Assembly (NCBI GenBank): GCA_026785795.1
Contig: JAJAZJ010000319.1
Coordinates: forward strand, 1-5,032
Direction of reading: 5' to 3'
From: Pseudoxanthomonas sp.
Lineage (GTDB): Bacteria; Pseudomonadota; Gammaproteobacteria; Xanthomonadales; Xanthomonadaceae
Length of the DNA stretch: 5,032 bases
Shown here one piece after another: positions 1 through 5,032 of this stretch. Below the pieces are notes generated by a model that searched no databases, was not told where the DNA came from, and saw nothing but the letters and a program-made list of their open reading frames with translations. The translations under genes were made by a program, and so were the position numbers. The number at the start of each line of letters is the position of its first letter. Position 1 is the stretch's first letter.

Positions 1-62
1 CCGGCACCAACGAGATCCGGCGCATGCTGATCGGCCGCGAGCTGTTCGAAGGCCGCGGCTGA
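1..62 (+). CDS. Acyl-CoA dehydrogenase, C-terminal end only (probably isovaleryl-CoA dehydrogenase type)
   Basis: Frame 3 reads GTNEIRRMLIGRELFEGRG and stops at TGA 60-62; the rest of the gene lies before the window. The G-T-(N/S)-E-(I/V)-R-R...IGR-(E/A)-(L/F) motif is the conserved C-terminal signature of FAD-dependent acyl-CoA dehydrogenases, which oxidise acyl-CoA thioesters to enoyl-CoA and pass electrons to ETF. In medium-chain and similar enzymes the residue just before G-T is the catalytic Glu of Y-E-G-T. Here bases 1-2 are CC, so that codon is NCC (Ala, Ser, Pro or Thr) and cannot be Glu. Isovaleryl-CoA dehydrogenases have G-A-G-T at this place and carry their catalytic Glu elsewhere, and the R-R-M-L-I-G-R-E-L-F stretch also resembles them. 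I therefore infer the leucine-degradation enzyme (liuA/ivd type). The acyl-CoA dehydrogenase family is secure; the substrate is inferred from 19 residues. Confidence 0.75.
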   Translation, partial: GTNEIRRMLIGRELFEGRG

Positions 63-71
63 GGTCGCCGC

Positions 72-2924
72 TCAGAAACGCAGTGCGGCCCGCAGCGACA
101 GCAGGCTGTCGCGACTGTAGGCGCCGAAACGCCGGTCATAGCCCAGGCCCAGGCTGAGCGCATCGGCGGGACGGGTTTCAAGTCCCAGCCCGAACACCCC
201 GCCCGAACCCGCGGCAGCCTCGTTGCCCAGCGGCGTCCATGCCTCCACGCCGACGAAGCTGGCGTCGAAGTCGAAACCGCGCTCGGCCAGCAATTCCTGC
301 CATTCGACATAGCCGTGCAGCGCCCAGGCCGGTCCCGTATTGCCGGCCCACGCAAGTTCGCTGCGCGCCCCGGCCACCGCCTGGCTGCGCTCGCCGCTGC
401 TGTCGCGGGTCTGAAGGCCGAATCCACCTGCGCCGGCTTCGGAGAACCCTCCCCGCGAGACCCGCGCATGGTCCATGCCCACGTAGGGGGTCAGCGACCA
501 ACCTGCCCCGCCGAAGCGGTAGCCGGTCTCCACGCTGGCCAGGGTGTATTCCCCGGAATAGTCGCTGGCCACGCCGTAGCGTCCGTCGCCCAGCTGCACC
601 GCCCGCCTCACCTGCCGGTCGTAGCGGCCGAGGCCAAGCTGCCCCAACGCATACGCCTTGCCCCGCATGGTCCCTGCATAGAACTGCGCCTGGGTCTGGC
701 GGTCGCGGCTGAAGTCACCCGACAGGTTGGCCGCATTGTCGGCACGGGTTTCGCCAAAGGCCAGGCCGACCACGGCCTGTTCTCCCAGGCGCTGGTCCGT
801 GCCCAGCAGCCAGCCTTCAATCTCGAAATTCCCAACTGCGTTCGCGCCGCCGGCCTGGCCCAGGGTCTGGAACCAGTCGCCGGCCGCCCGCGGCTGTTCG
901 ACGAGCTGGCCGAAGCGCGCGGAGAGCGCGCGCCGCTGCAGGTCGATGGCGTCGAAGGTCATGCGGTCCGCAGCCGCATGCACCTGCCCGGACAGGCTCT
1001 CGAGTGAAGCGCCGGCATCGGCCGCGCTGCCGGTGCGCTGGAATTCGCCGGCCAGGGTGAGGAAGGATTCGGGGATGGGTGAGATCGCCAGCGGGCCGCC
1101 CAGCTGTTCGTCAATGCGGTCAAATGCGGCTTCCAGCCGGGTGGCGGCGCCCAGCGATGCCGGGGTGGCCACGCCGATCAGCATCGCCGTGGCGGTGATG
1201 TCCAGGCGGGTGATGTCCAGCCTCGCGCGGTTGGGGTCGTAGCCCAGCGTGCCTTCAAGGAACACGCCCGGGCCATTGCTGAGCGAAGCGAAGGTGCCGC
1301 TCACGCCGCCTGCGGCGGTGAGCACGGTTTCGCTGCTGCTGCGCACATAGCCCGACGCGATGCCGAGCACCTGCAGCTGGCCCGCCAACTGTGCGCTGCC
1401 GGTCACTGACAGCGGCGAACCGACCTGGTAGCCCAGGATTGCACTTGCGGTTTGCACATAGTTGCCGGTGATGCTGCGGCTGCCGGACGCGCCGATTACG
1501 TTCACGCGTCCACGGTTGTCCAAGGTTCCGTTCACGCCGCTGCGCAGGACCACGGTGCCGACGGCTTCCGCGAAGGTATTGCTGGGCGCCGCGGCGGTGA
1601 ACGCCAGGGTGCCGCCCTGGACCCGGCTGGCCCCGCTGTAGCTGTTGGCGCCAGTGAGCGACAGCGTGCCGCTGCCGCGCTTTATCAGGCCCCCGCTGCC
1701 GCTGATGGCGTTGCCCCAGGTGGAGGTCACGCTGGCGAAGTTTACGTTCACGTCGCCCCAGTTGAACTGGGCCGGTCCCCTGACCGCACGGCCAATGTCC
1801 AGCGCCCCGTAGCCGAACACCGGGTCCACGCCGGGTGCGCCCAGGTCGTTGGCGGTACCCAGCAGGGTCTGCCGGACCAGGTCGTTGTTGAAGTACGGGA
1901 AAGCCTGCCAGACCAGCGCCGCCGCGCCGGAGATCAGGGGTGTGGCGAGTGAGGTGCCTGACCAGGTCCAGTAGCTGGGGCTGCTGGGCGAATCGTTGGT
2001 GCCGGGAGCGACCACGGAGCCCGCCGCGGCCAGGCAGTAGTTCATGGCCACGCCGCAGGCGTTGGAATAGCTGGCCAGCTGGGTGGGGTTGTCGGTGTTG
2101 AGGGCAGCCACGGTCAGCCAGCCGCGCTCCAGGTCAGCGGCGGGGCGGCTGCCGCCGGTGCCCAGCTGGCTGGGCAACGCGGCCATGCTGGAGGGATCGG
2201 CAAAGGACGAGTTGCCGGTGGCGAACACCACCAGGCCGTCGTTGCTGGTGATGAAGGGGCGGTATTCCTGCGCAATCGCCGCGGTCGCCGCCGGGTTGGT
2301 CCAGTACAGACCACCCCAGGAGTTGTTCATGATCCGCGCGCCGCGGTTGATCAGGTCCTGGTTGATCGGCCCCAGTCCGATCGCGCCGCTGACCTCGTTG
2401 CCCTGGCCGCTGCCGTCGTCAGACGGACGCGCGTCGTTGATGATGCGTGCGGAGACGATGGTGGCCCCGGGCGCCACGCCTCCAGGCCAAGCGCCAAAGG
2501 GCTTGCCGGCCGCGATCAGCGAAACCGCCGTGCCGTGTCCAACCACGTCATCAACGGCGAGGTTGTTGGGCGGGGAGTTGACATAGTTCAGGTTATGCGT
2601 GACGCGGCCCTGCAGCGCCGGATGGTTGCGATTGACGCCGGTATCCACCACGCCAATCGCATAGCCCTGCCCGGTCAGGCCTGCTTCCAGCGCCGGATAG
2701 GCGTTGCTCACTGCCAGATGCTTGCTGAAGGCGGGATTGGGCGTAGTGACCACAGGCGGAGGCACGGGCGCGGGCGGCGTGGGCGTTACTACGCTCACGG
2801 GCGGGGGGCTGGGGCGGGCGTTGCTGCCGCCGCCACCGCAGGCCGACAATCCGGCCAGCAGGCAGGCACCCAGCAGACAGTGCGTGGCCTGGATCACTTT
2901 GCCGTTCAACTGAAACTGACTCAT
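72..2924 (-). CDS. Lipoprotein autotransporter serine protease, subtilisin (S8) family, NalP/SphB1-like
   Basis: A 950-residue surface protease secreted by the type V (autotransporter) route. Residues 1-28 form a lipoprotein signal peptide ending in lipobox LSAC, with lipid-acceptor Cys29 followed by four Gly and a Pro-rich linker to about residue 63. The S8 domain covers about 83-380: Asp94 in VVDTG, His130 in GHGT, oxyanion Asn238 in ATGN and nucleophile Ser325 in SGTSLATP. All catalytic residues are present, so it should be active. Cys290 and Cys297 are the only other cysteines in the mature protein and may form a disulphide. One autotransporter-associated beta-strand repeat (about 411-440) starts a beta-helical stem. 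After a helical linker, the beta-barrel runs from about 682 to the C-terminal Phe950, the usual BAM-recognised terminal residue. The start at 2924 is preferred because AGGGA lies 8 nt upstream and the signal peptide then has normal length. An in-frame ATG at 2984 would add 20 polar residues and lacks a ribosome binding site. Family members with a lipidated N-terminus include NalP (Neisseria) and SphB1 (Bordetella), which process other surface proteins; the substrate here is unknown. Confidence 0.93.
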   Translation of the reverse strand: MSQFQLNGKVIQATHCLLGACLLAGLSACGGGGSNARPSPPPVSVVTPTPPAPVPPPVVTTPNPAFSKHLAVSNAYPALEAGLTGQGYAIGVVDTGVNRNHPALQGRVTHNLNYVNSPPNNLAVDDVVGHGTAVSLIAAGKPFGAWPGGVAPGATIVSARIINDARPSDDGSGQGNEVSGAIGLGPINQDLINRGARIMNNSWGGLYWTNPAATAAIAQEYRPFITSNDGLVVFATGNSSFADPSSMAALPSQLGTGGSRPAADLERGWLTVAALNTDNPTQLASYSNACGVAMNYCLAAAGSVVAPGTNDSPSSPSYWTWSGTSLATPLISGAAALVWQAFPYFNNDLVRQTLLGTANDLGAPGVDPVFGYGALDIGRAVRGPAQFNWGDVNVNFASVTSTWGNAISGSGGLIKRGSGTLSLTGANSYSGASRVQGGTLAFTAAAPSNTFAEAVGTVVLRSGVNGTLDNRGRVNVIGASGSRSITGNYVQTASAILGYQVGSPLSVTGSAQLAGQLQVLGIASGYVRSSSETVLTAAGGVSGTFASLSNGPGVFLEGTLGYDPNRARLDITRLDITATAMLIGVATPASLGAATRLEAAFDRIDEQLGGPLAISPIPESFLTLAGEFQRTGSAADAGASLESLSGQVHAAADRMTFDAIDLQRRALSARFGQLVEQPRAAGDWFQTLGQAGGANAVGNFEIEGWLLGTDQRLGEQAVVGLAFGETRADNAANLSGDFSRDRQTQAQFYAGTMRGKAYALGQLGLGRYDRQVRRAVQLGDGRYGVASDYSGEYTLASVETGYRFGGAGWSLTPYVGMDHARVSRGGFSEAGAGGFGLQTRDSSGERSQAVAGARSELAWAGNTGPAWALHGYVEWQELLAERGFDFDASFVGVEAWTPLGNEAAAGSGGVFGLGLETRPADALSLGLGYDRRFGAYSRDSLLSLRAALRF

Positions 2925-2932
2925 GCCTGCAT

Positions 2933-2937
2933 TCCCT
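2933..2937 (-). promoter_or_regulatory. Ribosome binding site deciding the protease start
   Basis: On the minus strand AGGGA lies 8 nt before the ATG at 2924-2922. The alternative in-frame ATG at 2984-2982 has no comparable purine-rich site. This supports the shorter protein, whose signal peptide has the normal lipoprotein layout of a short polar n-region, a hydrophobic core and LSAC. Confidence 0.65.
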
Positions 2938-3077
2938 GGTTGCGGATCCTGGCGATTGTTCCTCGCCGAATTGTCCAGCTGCATGCCAGCAACTGATCAA
3001 GTGCTTTCTATACCCCAAAAGCGCAGCGGCGGGGGGCGCTGGCCATCACAAATCGCCGGCCGTGCCGGTGTTCCGGT

Positions 3078-3107
3078 TTGCCGCCGCCCGCATCATAGGC
3101 GGATAAT
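3078..3107 (+). promoter_or_regulatory. Candidate sigma-70 promoter for the thiolase gene
   Basis: TTGCCG (3078-3083) and GATAAT (3102-3107) are separated by 18 bases. The -10 matches TATAAT at five of six positions and the -35 matches TTGACA at four of six. Transcription would begin near 3114, leaving a leader of about 24 nt before the ATG at 3138. The site sits in the 213-base region shared with the divergent protease gene. For the protease, TATAGA on the minus strand (3012-3007) could be a -10, but I see no matching -35. Confidence 0.45.
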
Positions 3108-3137
3108 TGAATTTGCCCACCCAAACGAGTCTCGCAC

Positions 3138-4313
3138 ATGTCCGACATCGTCATTGCTTCCGCCAGGCGCACCGCGATCGGCTCCTTCCTGGGCCAGTTC
3201 AACGGCGTGCCTACCCCGACCCTCGGTGCGGCTGCGATTGGCGCGGCGCTGGAGGATTCCGGCATACCCGCAGCCGACGTTTCCGAAGTGATCATGGGCT
3301 GCGTGCTGCCCGCCAACCTGGGCCAGGCTCCGGCGCGGCAGGCTTCCCTTGCCGCCGGCCTGCCCACCTCCACCGGCTGCACCACCATCAACAAGGTCTG
3401 CGGCTCCGGCATGAAGGCGATCATGCTGGGCCACGACCTGATCAAGGCGGGCTCGGCCACCATCGTGGTTGCCGGGGGCATGGAGTCGATGAGCAATGCG
3501 CCGCACATGATCCCGAATTCCCGCATCGGCACTCGCTTCGGTAATTTCCAGGCGGTCGACCACATGGCCTGGGATGGGCTGGTCAACCCGTATGACGGCC
3601 AGGCCATGGGCGTCTTCGCCGACGCCACGGCCGAAAAGTATGGCTTCACCCGCGAGGCGCAGGACGAGTACAGCATCGAGTCTGCGCGGCGCGCGCAGGC
3701 AGCGCAGGCGTCCGGTGCGTTCCAGGGCGAGATCGTTGCGGTCAAGGTGGCCACGCGCAAGGGCGAAGTCGAGTTCTCCAGCGACGAGCAGCCCGGCAAG
3801 TCCGATATCGCCAAGATTCCGACCCTCAAGCCCGCCTTCAGCAAAGACGGCACGGTCACCGCAGCCAGTTCGTCCAGCATTTCCGATGGCGCCGCGGCGA
3901 CCGTCCTGCTCAGCGCCGACGAAGCTGCGCGTCGCGGGATCACCCCGCTGGCCCGTATCGTCGGCCACAGCACGTTCTCGCAGGAGCCGCAGTGGTTCAC
4001 CACCGCCCCGGTGGGCGCGGTGGAGAAACTGCTCAAGCAGGTGGGCTGGACGATCGACGACGTGGACCTGTTCGAGATCAATGAAGCCTTCGCGGTCGTG
4101 GCCATGACCCCGATCAAGGAGCTTGGGATCCCCCATGCCAAGGTCAACGTCAACGGCGGCGCCACCGCCCTGGGCCACCCGATCGGGGCCTCCGGGGCCC
4201 GTCTGGTGGTGACTCTGGTCCACGCCCTGCGCAACCGTGGCGGTACCCGCGGAGTGGCCACCCTGTGCATCGGCGGCGGCGAGGCCACGGCCATTGCCAT
4301 CGAGATTGTGTGA
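3138..4313 (+). CDS. Acetyl-CoA C-acetyltransferase (thiolase II family)
   Basis: A 391-residue cytoplasmic thiolase, the normal length for the family. It condenses two acetyl-CoA to acetoacetyl-CoA, or cleaves acetoacetyl-CoA with CoA in the reverse direction. Cys88 in NKVCGSGMKA is the acyl-accepting nucleophile, Asn315 lies in the NEAFA motif, His347 in GHPIGASG, and Cys377 in CIGGGEA is the acid/base. All match the Zoogloea PhaA positions (Cys89, Asn316, His348, Cys378) with a one-residue offset. The CoA-binding loop reads TAASSSSISDGAAA where the familiar form is TAGNASGLNDGAAA; the Ser equivalent to PhaA Ser247 is kept (Ser246), but both Asn are Ser. The ATG at 3138 gives the standard N-terminus (IVIASARRTAIGSF); only a weak purine stretch (ACGAG) precedes it. 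Nearby leucine-type acyl-CoA dehydrogenase suggests acetoacetyl-CoA turnover, but a polyhydroxyalkanoate or general beta-oxidation role cannot be excluded. No partner (phaB, fadB, CoA transferase) is in the window. Confidence 0.93.
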   Translation: MSDIVIASARRTAIGSFLGQFNGVPTPTLGAAAIGAALEDSGIPAADVSEVIMGCVLPANLGQAPARQASLAAGLPTSTGCTTINKVCGSGMKAIMLGHDLIKAGSATIVVAGGMESMSNAPHMIPNSRIGTRFGNFQAVDHMAWDGLVNPYDGQAMGVFADATAEKYGFTREAQDEYSIESARRAQAAQASGAFQGEIVAVKVATRKGEVEFSSDEQPGKSDIAKIPTLKPAFSKDGTVTAASSSSISDGAAATVLLSADEAARRGITPLARIVGHSTFSQEPQWFTTAPVGAVEKLLKQVGWTIDDVDLFEINEAFAVVAMTPIKELGIPHAKVNVNGGATALGHPIGASGARLVVTLVHALRNRGGTRGVATLCIGGGEATAIAIEIV

Positions 4314-4354
4314 CCCTCATAACACCGTCTTCACAAACCTAACTACGGAACCGC

Positions 4355-4382
4355 TTGACACTCGAACCCGGATTGTCATCAT
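4355..4382 (+). promoter_or_regulatory. Candidate sigma-70 promoter for the Ala-rich lipoprotein
   Basis: A perfect -35 hexamer TTGACA (4355-4360) is followed after 16 bases by CATCAT (4377-4382), which matches TATAAT at four of six positions. It lies in the 128-base gap after the thiolase stop, and transcription would start about 53 nt before the lipoprotein ATG. The -35 is convincing and the -10 is weak. It suggests the lipoprotein is transcribed on its own rather than only by read-through from the thiolase gene. Confidence 0.4.
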
Positions 4383-4427
4383 GTCGTCGGCGCGCACTGG
4401 CGCGTTGCCATACTTATTTAACACGAC

Positions 4428-4433
4428 GAGGAA
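4428..4433 (+). promoter_or_regulatory. Strong ribosome binding site deciding the Ala-rich lipoprotein start
   Basis: GAGGAA sits 8 nt before the ATG at 4442. The reading frame is open upstream to a TTG at 4355, but that TTG is the candidate -35 element and would put 29 polar, Arg-rich residues before the signal peptide. The ATG at 4442 is the start. Confidence 0.8.
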
Positions 4434-4441
4434 ATTCCACG

Positions 4442-4807
4442 ATGACCATCAACAAGACGCTGATCGCGCTGGCCATGGGCCTGGCCCTGGCTGCATGCTC
4501 GAAGACCGAGCAGGCTGCTGACGCCGCTGCCGACGCTGCCACCTCCGCCACCGAAGCCGCTGCTGCTGCCGACGCTGCTGTTGCTGCTACCGGTGACGCG
4601 ACCGCCGACGCTGCGCAGACCTCCGCCGACGCCGCCGCCCAGGCTGCCGACGCTGCTGCCGTTGCTGCAACCGATGCTGCTGCCGCCACCACCGACGCCG
4701 CTGCTGGCGCCGCTGCTGACACGGCCACTGCCGCTGCTGATCTGGCCGAGAACGCCAAGGAAGGCGCGGAAGCCGTTCAGGACGCCGCTGAAGAAGTCAA
4801 GAAGTAA
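4442..4807 (+). CDS. Small alanine-rich helical lipoprotein, Lpp/OprI-like candidate
   Basis: A 121-residue protein of unassigned function. Residues 1-18 are a lipoprotein signal peptide (MTINK, hydrophobic core, lipobox LAAC) with acceptor Cys19. The next residue is Ser, not Asp, so the outer membrane is the expected site by the Lol +2 rule. The mature 103 residues contain 52 Ala, with Asp, Glu and Thr making up most of the rest and no aromatic residue. Acidic residues recur about every 7-8 positions (56, 63, 70, 78, 85, 93, 100, 107), the pattern of a long amphipathic, Ala-packed helix or coiled coil. The C-terminus is EEVKK. Lpp of E. coli and OprI of Pseudomonas are also helical lipoproteins ending in Lys, where that Lys is joined to peptidoglycan; a similar anchoring role is possible but inferred from shape only. 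The gene has its own candidate promoter, a strong ribosome binding site and a strong terminator, suggesting a well-expressed single-gene unit. It could also be a stress or LEA-like protein. Confidence 0.85.
   Translation: MTINKTLIALAMGLALAACSKTEQAADAAADAATSATEAAAAADAAVAATGDATADAAQTSADAAAQAADAAAVAATDAAAATTDAAAGAAADTATAAADLAENAKEGAEAVQDAAEEVKK
4526..4656 (+). repeat. Internal GCTGCCGACGCTGC repeats in the Ala-rich lipoprotein gene
   Basis: The same 14-mer occurs at 4526-4539, 4565-4578 and 4643-4656, with start-to-start distances of 39 and 78 bases, and a 12/14 variant lies at 4601-4614. Each encodes A-A-D-A-A. The surrounding sequence is low-complexity GCT/GCC-rich DNA encoding Ala runs. Identical codon choice in repeated copies, where Ala has four codons, suggests duplication of short units, although strong codon bias alone could give part of this. 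Confidence 0.6.
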
Positions 4808-4842
4808 TATCGAAAGATATAGCTTCCTAGCTGCTTGAAAAC

Positions 4843-4875
4843 AAAGGCCGTCGGTGCATACCGGCGGCCTTTTTT
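4843..4875 (+). terminator. Rho-independent terminator after the Ala-rich lipoprotein
   Basis: A 12-bp stem (4843-4854 with 4861-4872, one G-U pair) closes a 6-base loop TGCATA, and the stem runs into six T from 4870 to 4875, then G and four more T. It begins 35 bases after the stop codon at 4805-4807. The flanks are A-rich on the left and T-rich on the right, so it could also act weakly on the minus strand. It separates this gene from the lipoprotein gene that follows. Confidence 0.92.
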
Positions 4876-4951
4876 GTTTTCTTGACTCTCCAACGGAGCA
4901 TAGTCAACCGCATTTTCCTCCATGAATCGCGGACATCATGAGATTCTGCAG

Positions 4952-5032
4952 ATGAACACCAAGCACGTTGTGGTACTGGCCGCTGCCATGTTGGTCCTCG
5001 GCGCCTGCAGCAGGCCAGCCGTCGAACAGGCC
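4952..5032 (+). CDS. Lipoprotein, N-terminal part only (cut by window end)
   Basis: The 27 visible codons encode a lipoprotein signal peptide: MNTKH, a hydrophobic core (VVVLAAAMLVL), lipobox LGAC with acceptor Cys19, then SRPAVEQA. Ser at +2 predicts outer-membrane sorting, but inner-membrane retention rules outside enterobacteria are less strict. The reading frame is open to the window edge. An in-frame ATG at 4922 would add ten residues (MNRGHHEILQ) before the signal peptide and is less likely; neither start has a strong ribosome binding site. Many periplasmic adaptor (RND membrane-fusion) subunits begin this way, but so do many other lipoproteins, so no function can be given from this fragment. 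The terminator at 4843-4875 means it needs its own promoter, which I could not identify with confidence. Confidence 0.7.
   Translation, partial: MNTKHVVVLAAAMLVLGACSRPAVEQA

Noticed and set aside
59..75. CTGAG/CTCAG inverted repeat spanning both convergent stop codons
   Set aside because: The arms are only 5 bases, no T-run follows on either strand, and the symmetry follows from two TGA codons with similar neighbours. Not called a terminator.
239..2996. Several plus-strand open frames of 150-230 codons opposite the protease gene
   Set aside because: They are antisense shadows of a well-supported autotransporter. They are rich in Arg, Pro and Ala, have no domains and no convincing ribosome binding sites.
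3042..3052. TTTGTGAT on the minus strand as a CRP/Clp half-site before the protease gene
   Set aside because: Only one half-site is present, with no TCACA partner at the expected 6-base spacing.
3008..4300. Long minus-strand open frames (430 and 376 codons) opposite the thiolase gene
   Set aside because: They mirror a thiolase with every catalytic motif intact. Their translations are low-complexity Ala/Arg/Gly-rich with no recognisable domain, as expected from GC-rich antisense frames.
4347..4376. GGAAC upstream of the Ala-rich lipoprotein as a possible sigma-E/ECF -35
   Set aside because: No matching ECF -10 at the right spacing could be made out, and the overlapping TTGACA gives a better sigma-70 reading.
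4414..4758. Minus-strand 114-codon Ala/Ser-rich frame opposite the small lipoprotein
   Set aside because: It is the complement of GCT/GCC repeats. The plus strand has a signal peptide, lipobox, ribosome binding site and terminator, whereas this frame has none.

Overview
The window is GC-rich with dense coding. Its gene content (isovaleryl-CoA-type dehydrogenase, lipoprotein S8 autotransporter, biosynthetic-type thiolase, small Ala-rich lipoproteins) suggests a gammaproteobacterium of the Xanthomonas/Stenotrophomonas/Lysobacter group. That placement is inferred from protein character and base composition, with no marker gene to confirm it. I see no tRNA, rRNA, insertion sequence, CRISPR array or phage gene.

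Layout. (1) 1-62, plus strand: the last 19 codons of an acyl-CoA dehydrogenase. The C-terminal motif and the residue just before it point to the isovaleryl-CoA dehydrogenase branch. (2) 72-2924, minus strand, convergent with gene 1: a 950-residue subtilisin-family (S8) serine protease autotransporter with a lipoprotein signal peptide, a complete catalytic triad, a short beta-helical passenger stem and a C-terminal beta-barrel ending in Phe. (3) 2925-3137: a divergent promoter region. (4) 3138-4313, plus strand: a complete acetyl-CoA C-acetyltransferase (thiolase) with all catalytic residues. (5) 4314-4441: a leader with a candidate sigma-70 promoter and a strong ribosome binding site. (6) 4442-4807: a 121-residue lipoprotein that is half alanine in its mature part, followed by a strong rho-independent terminator. 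(7) 4952 to the window end: the signal peptide of another lipoprotein, cut by the edge.

How the genes fit together. The flanking dehydrogenase and thiolase fit branched-chain amino acid (leucine) and acyl-CoA catabolism, which yields acetoacetate/acetoacetyl-CoA and acetyl-CoA. The protease gene lies between them in the opposite orientation and has no obvious metabolic link. The three lipoproteins all carry recognisable lipoboxes: LSAC in the protease, LAAC in the Ala-rich protein and LGAC in the last one. They appear to be independent cell-envelope genes.

Nothing here is clearly a new system. The points most worth a second look are the lipidated surface protease of NalP/SphB1 type and the Ala-rich lipoprotein, whose helical periodicity and C-terminal Lys-Lys resemble the peptidoglycan-linked Lpp/OprI lipoproteins.
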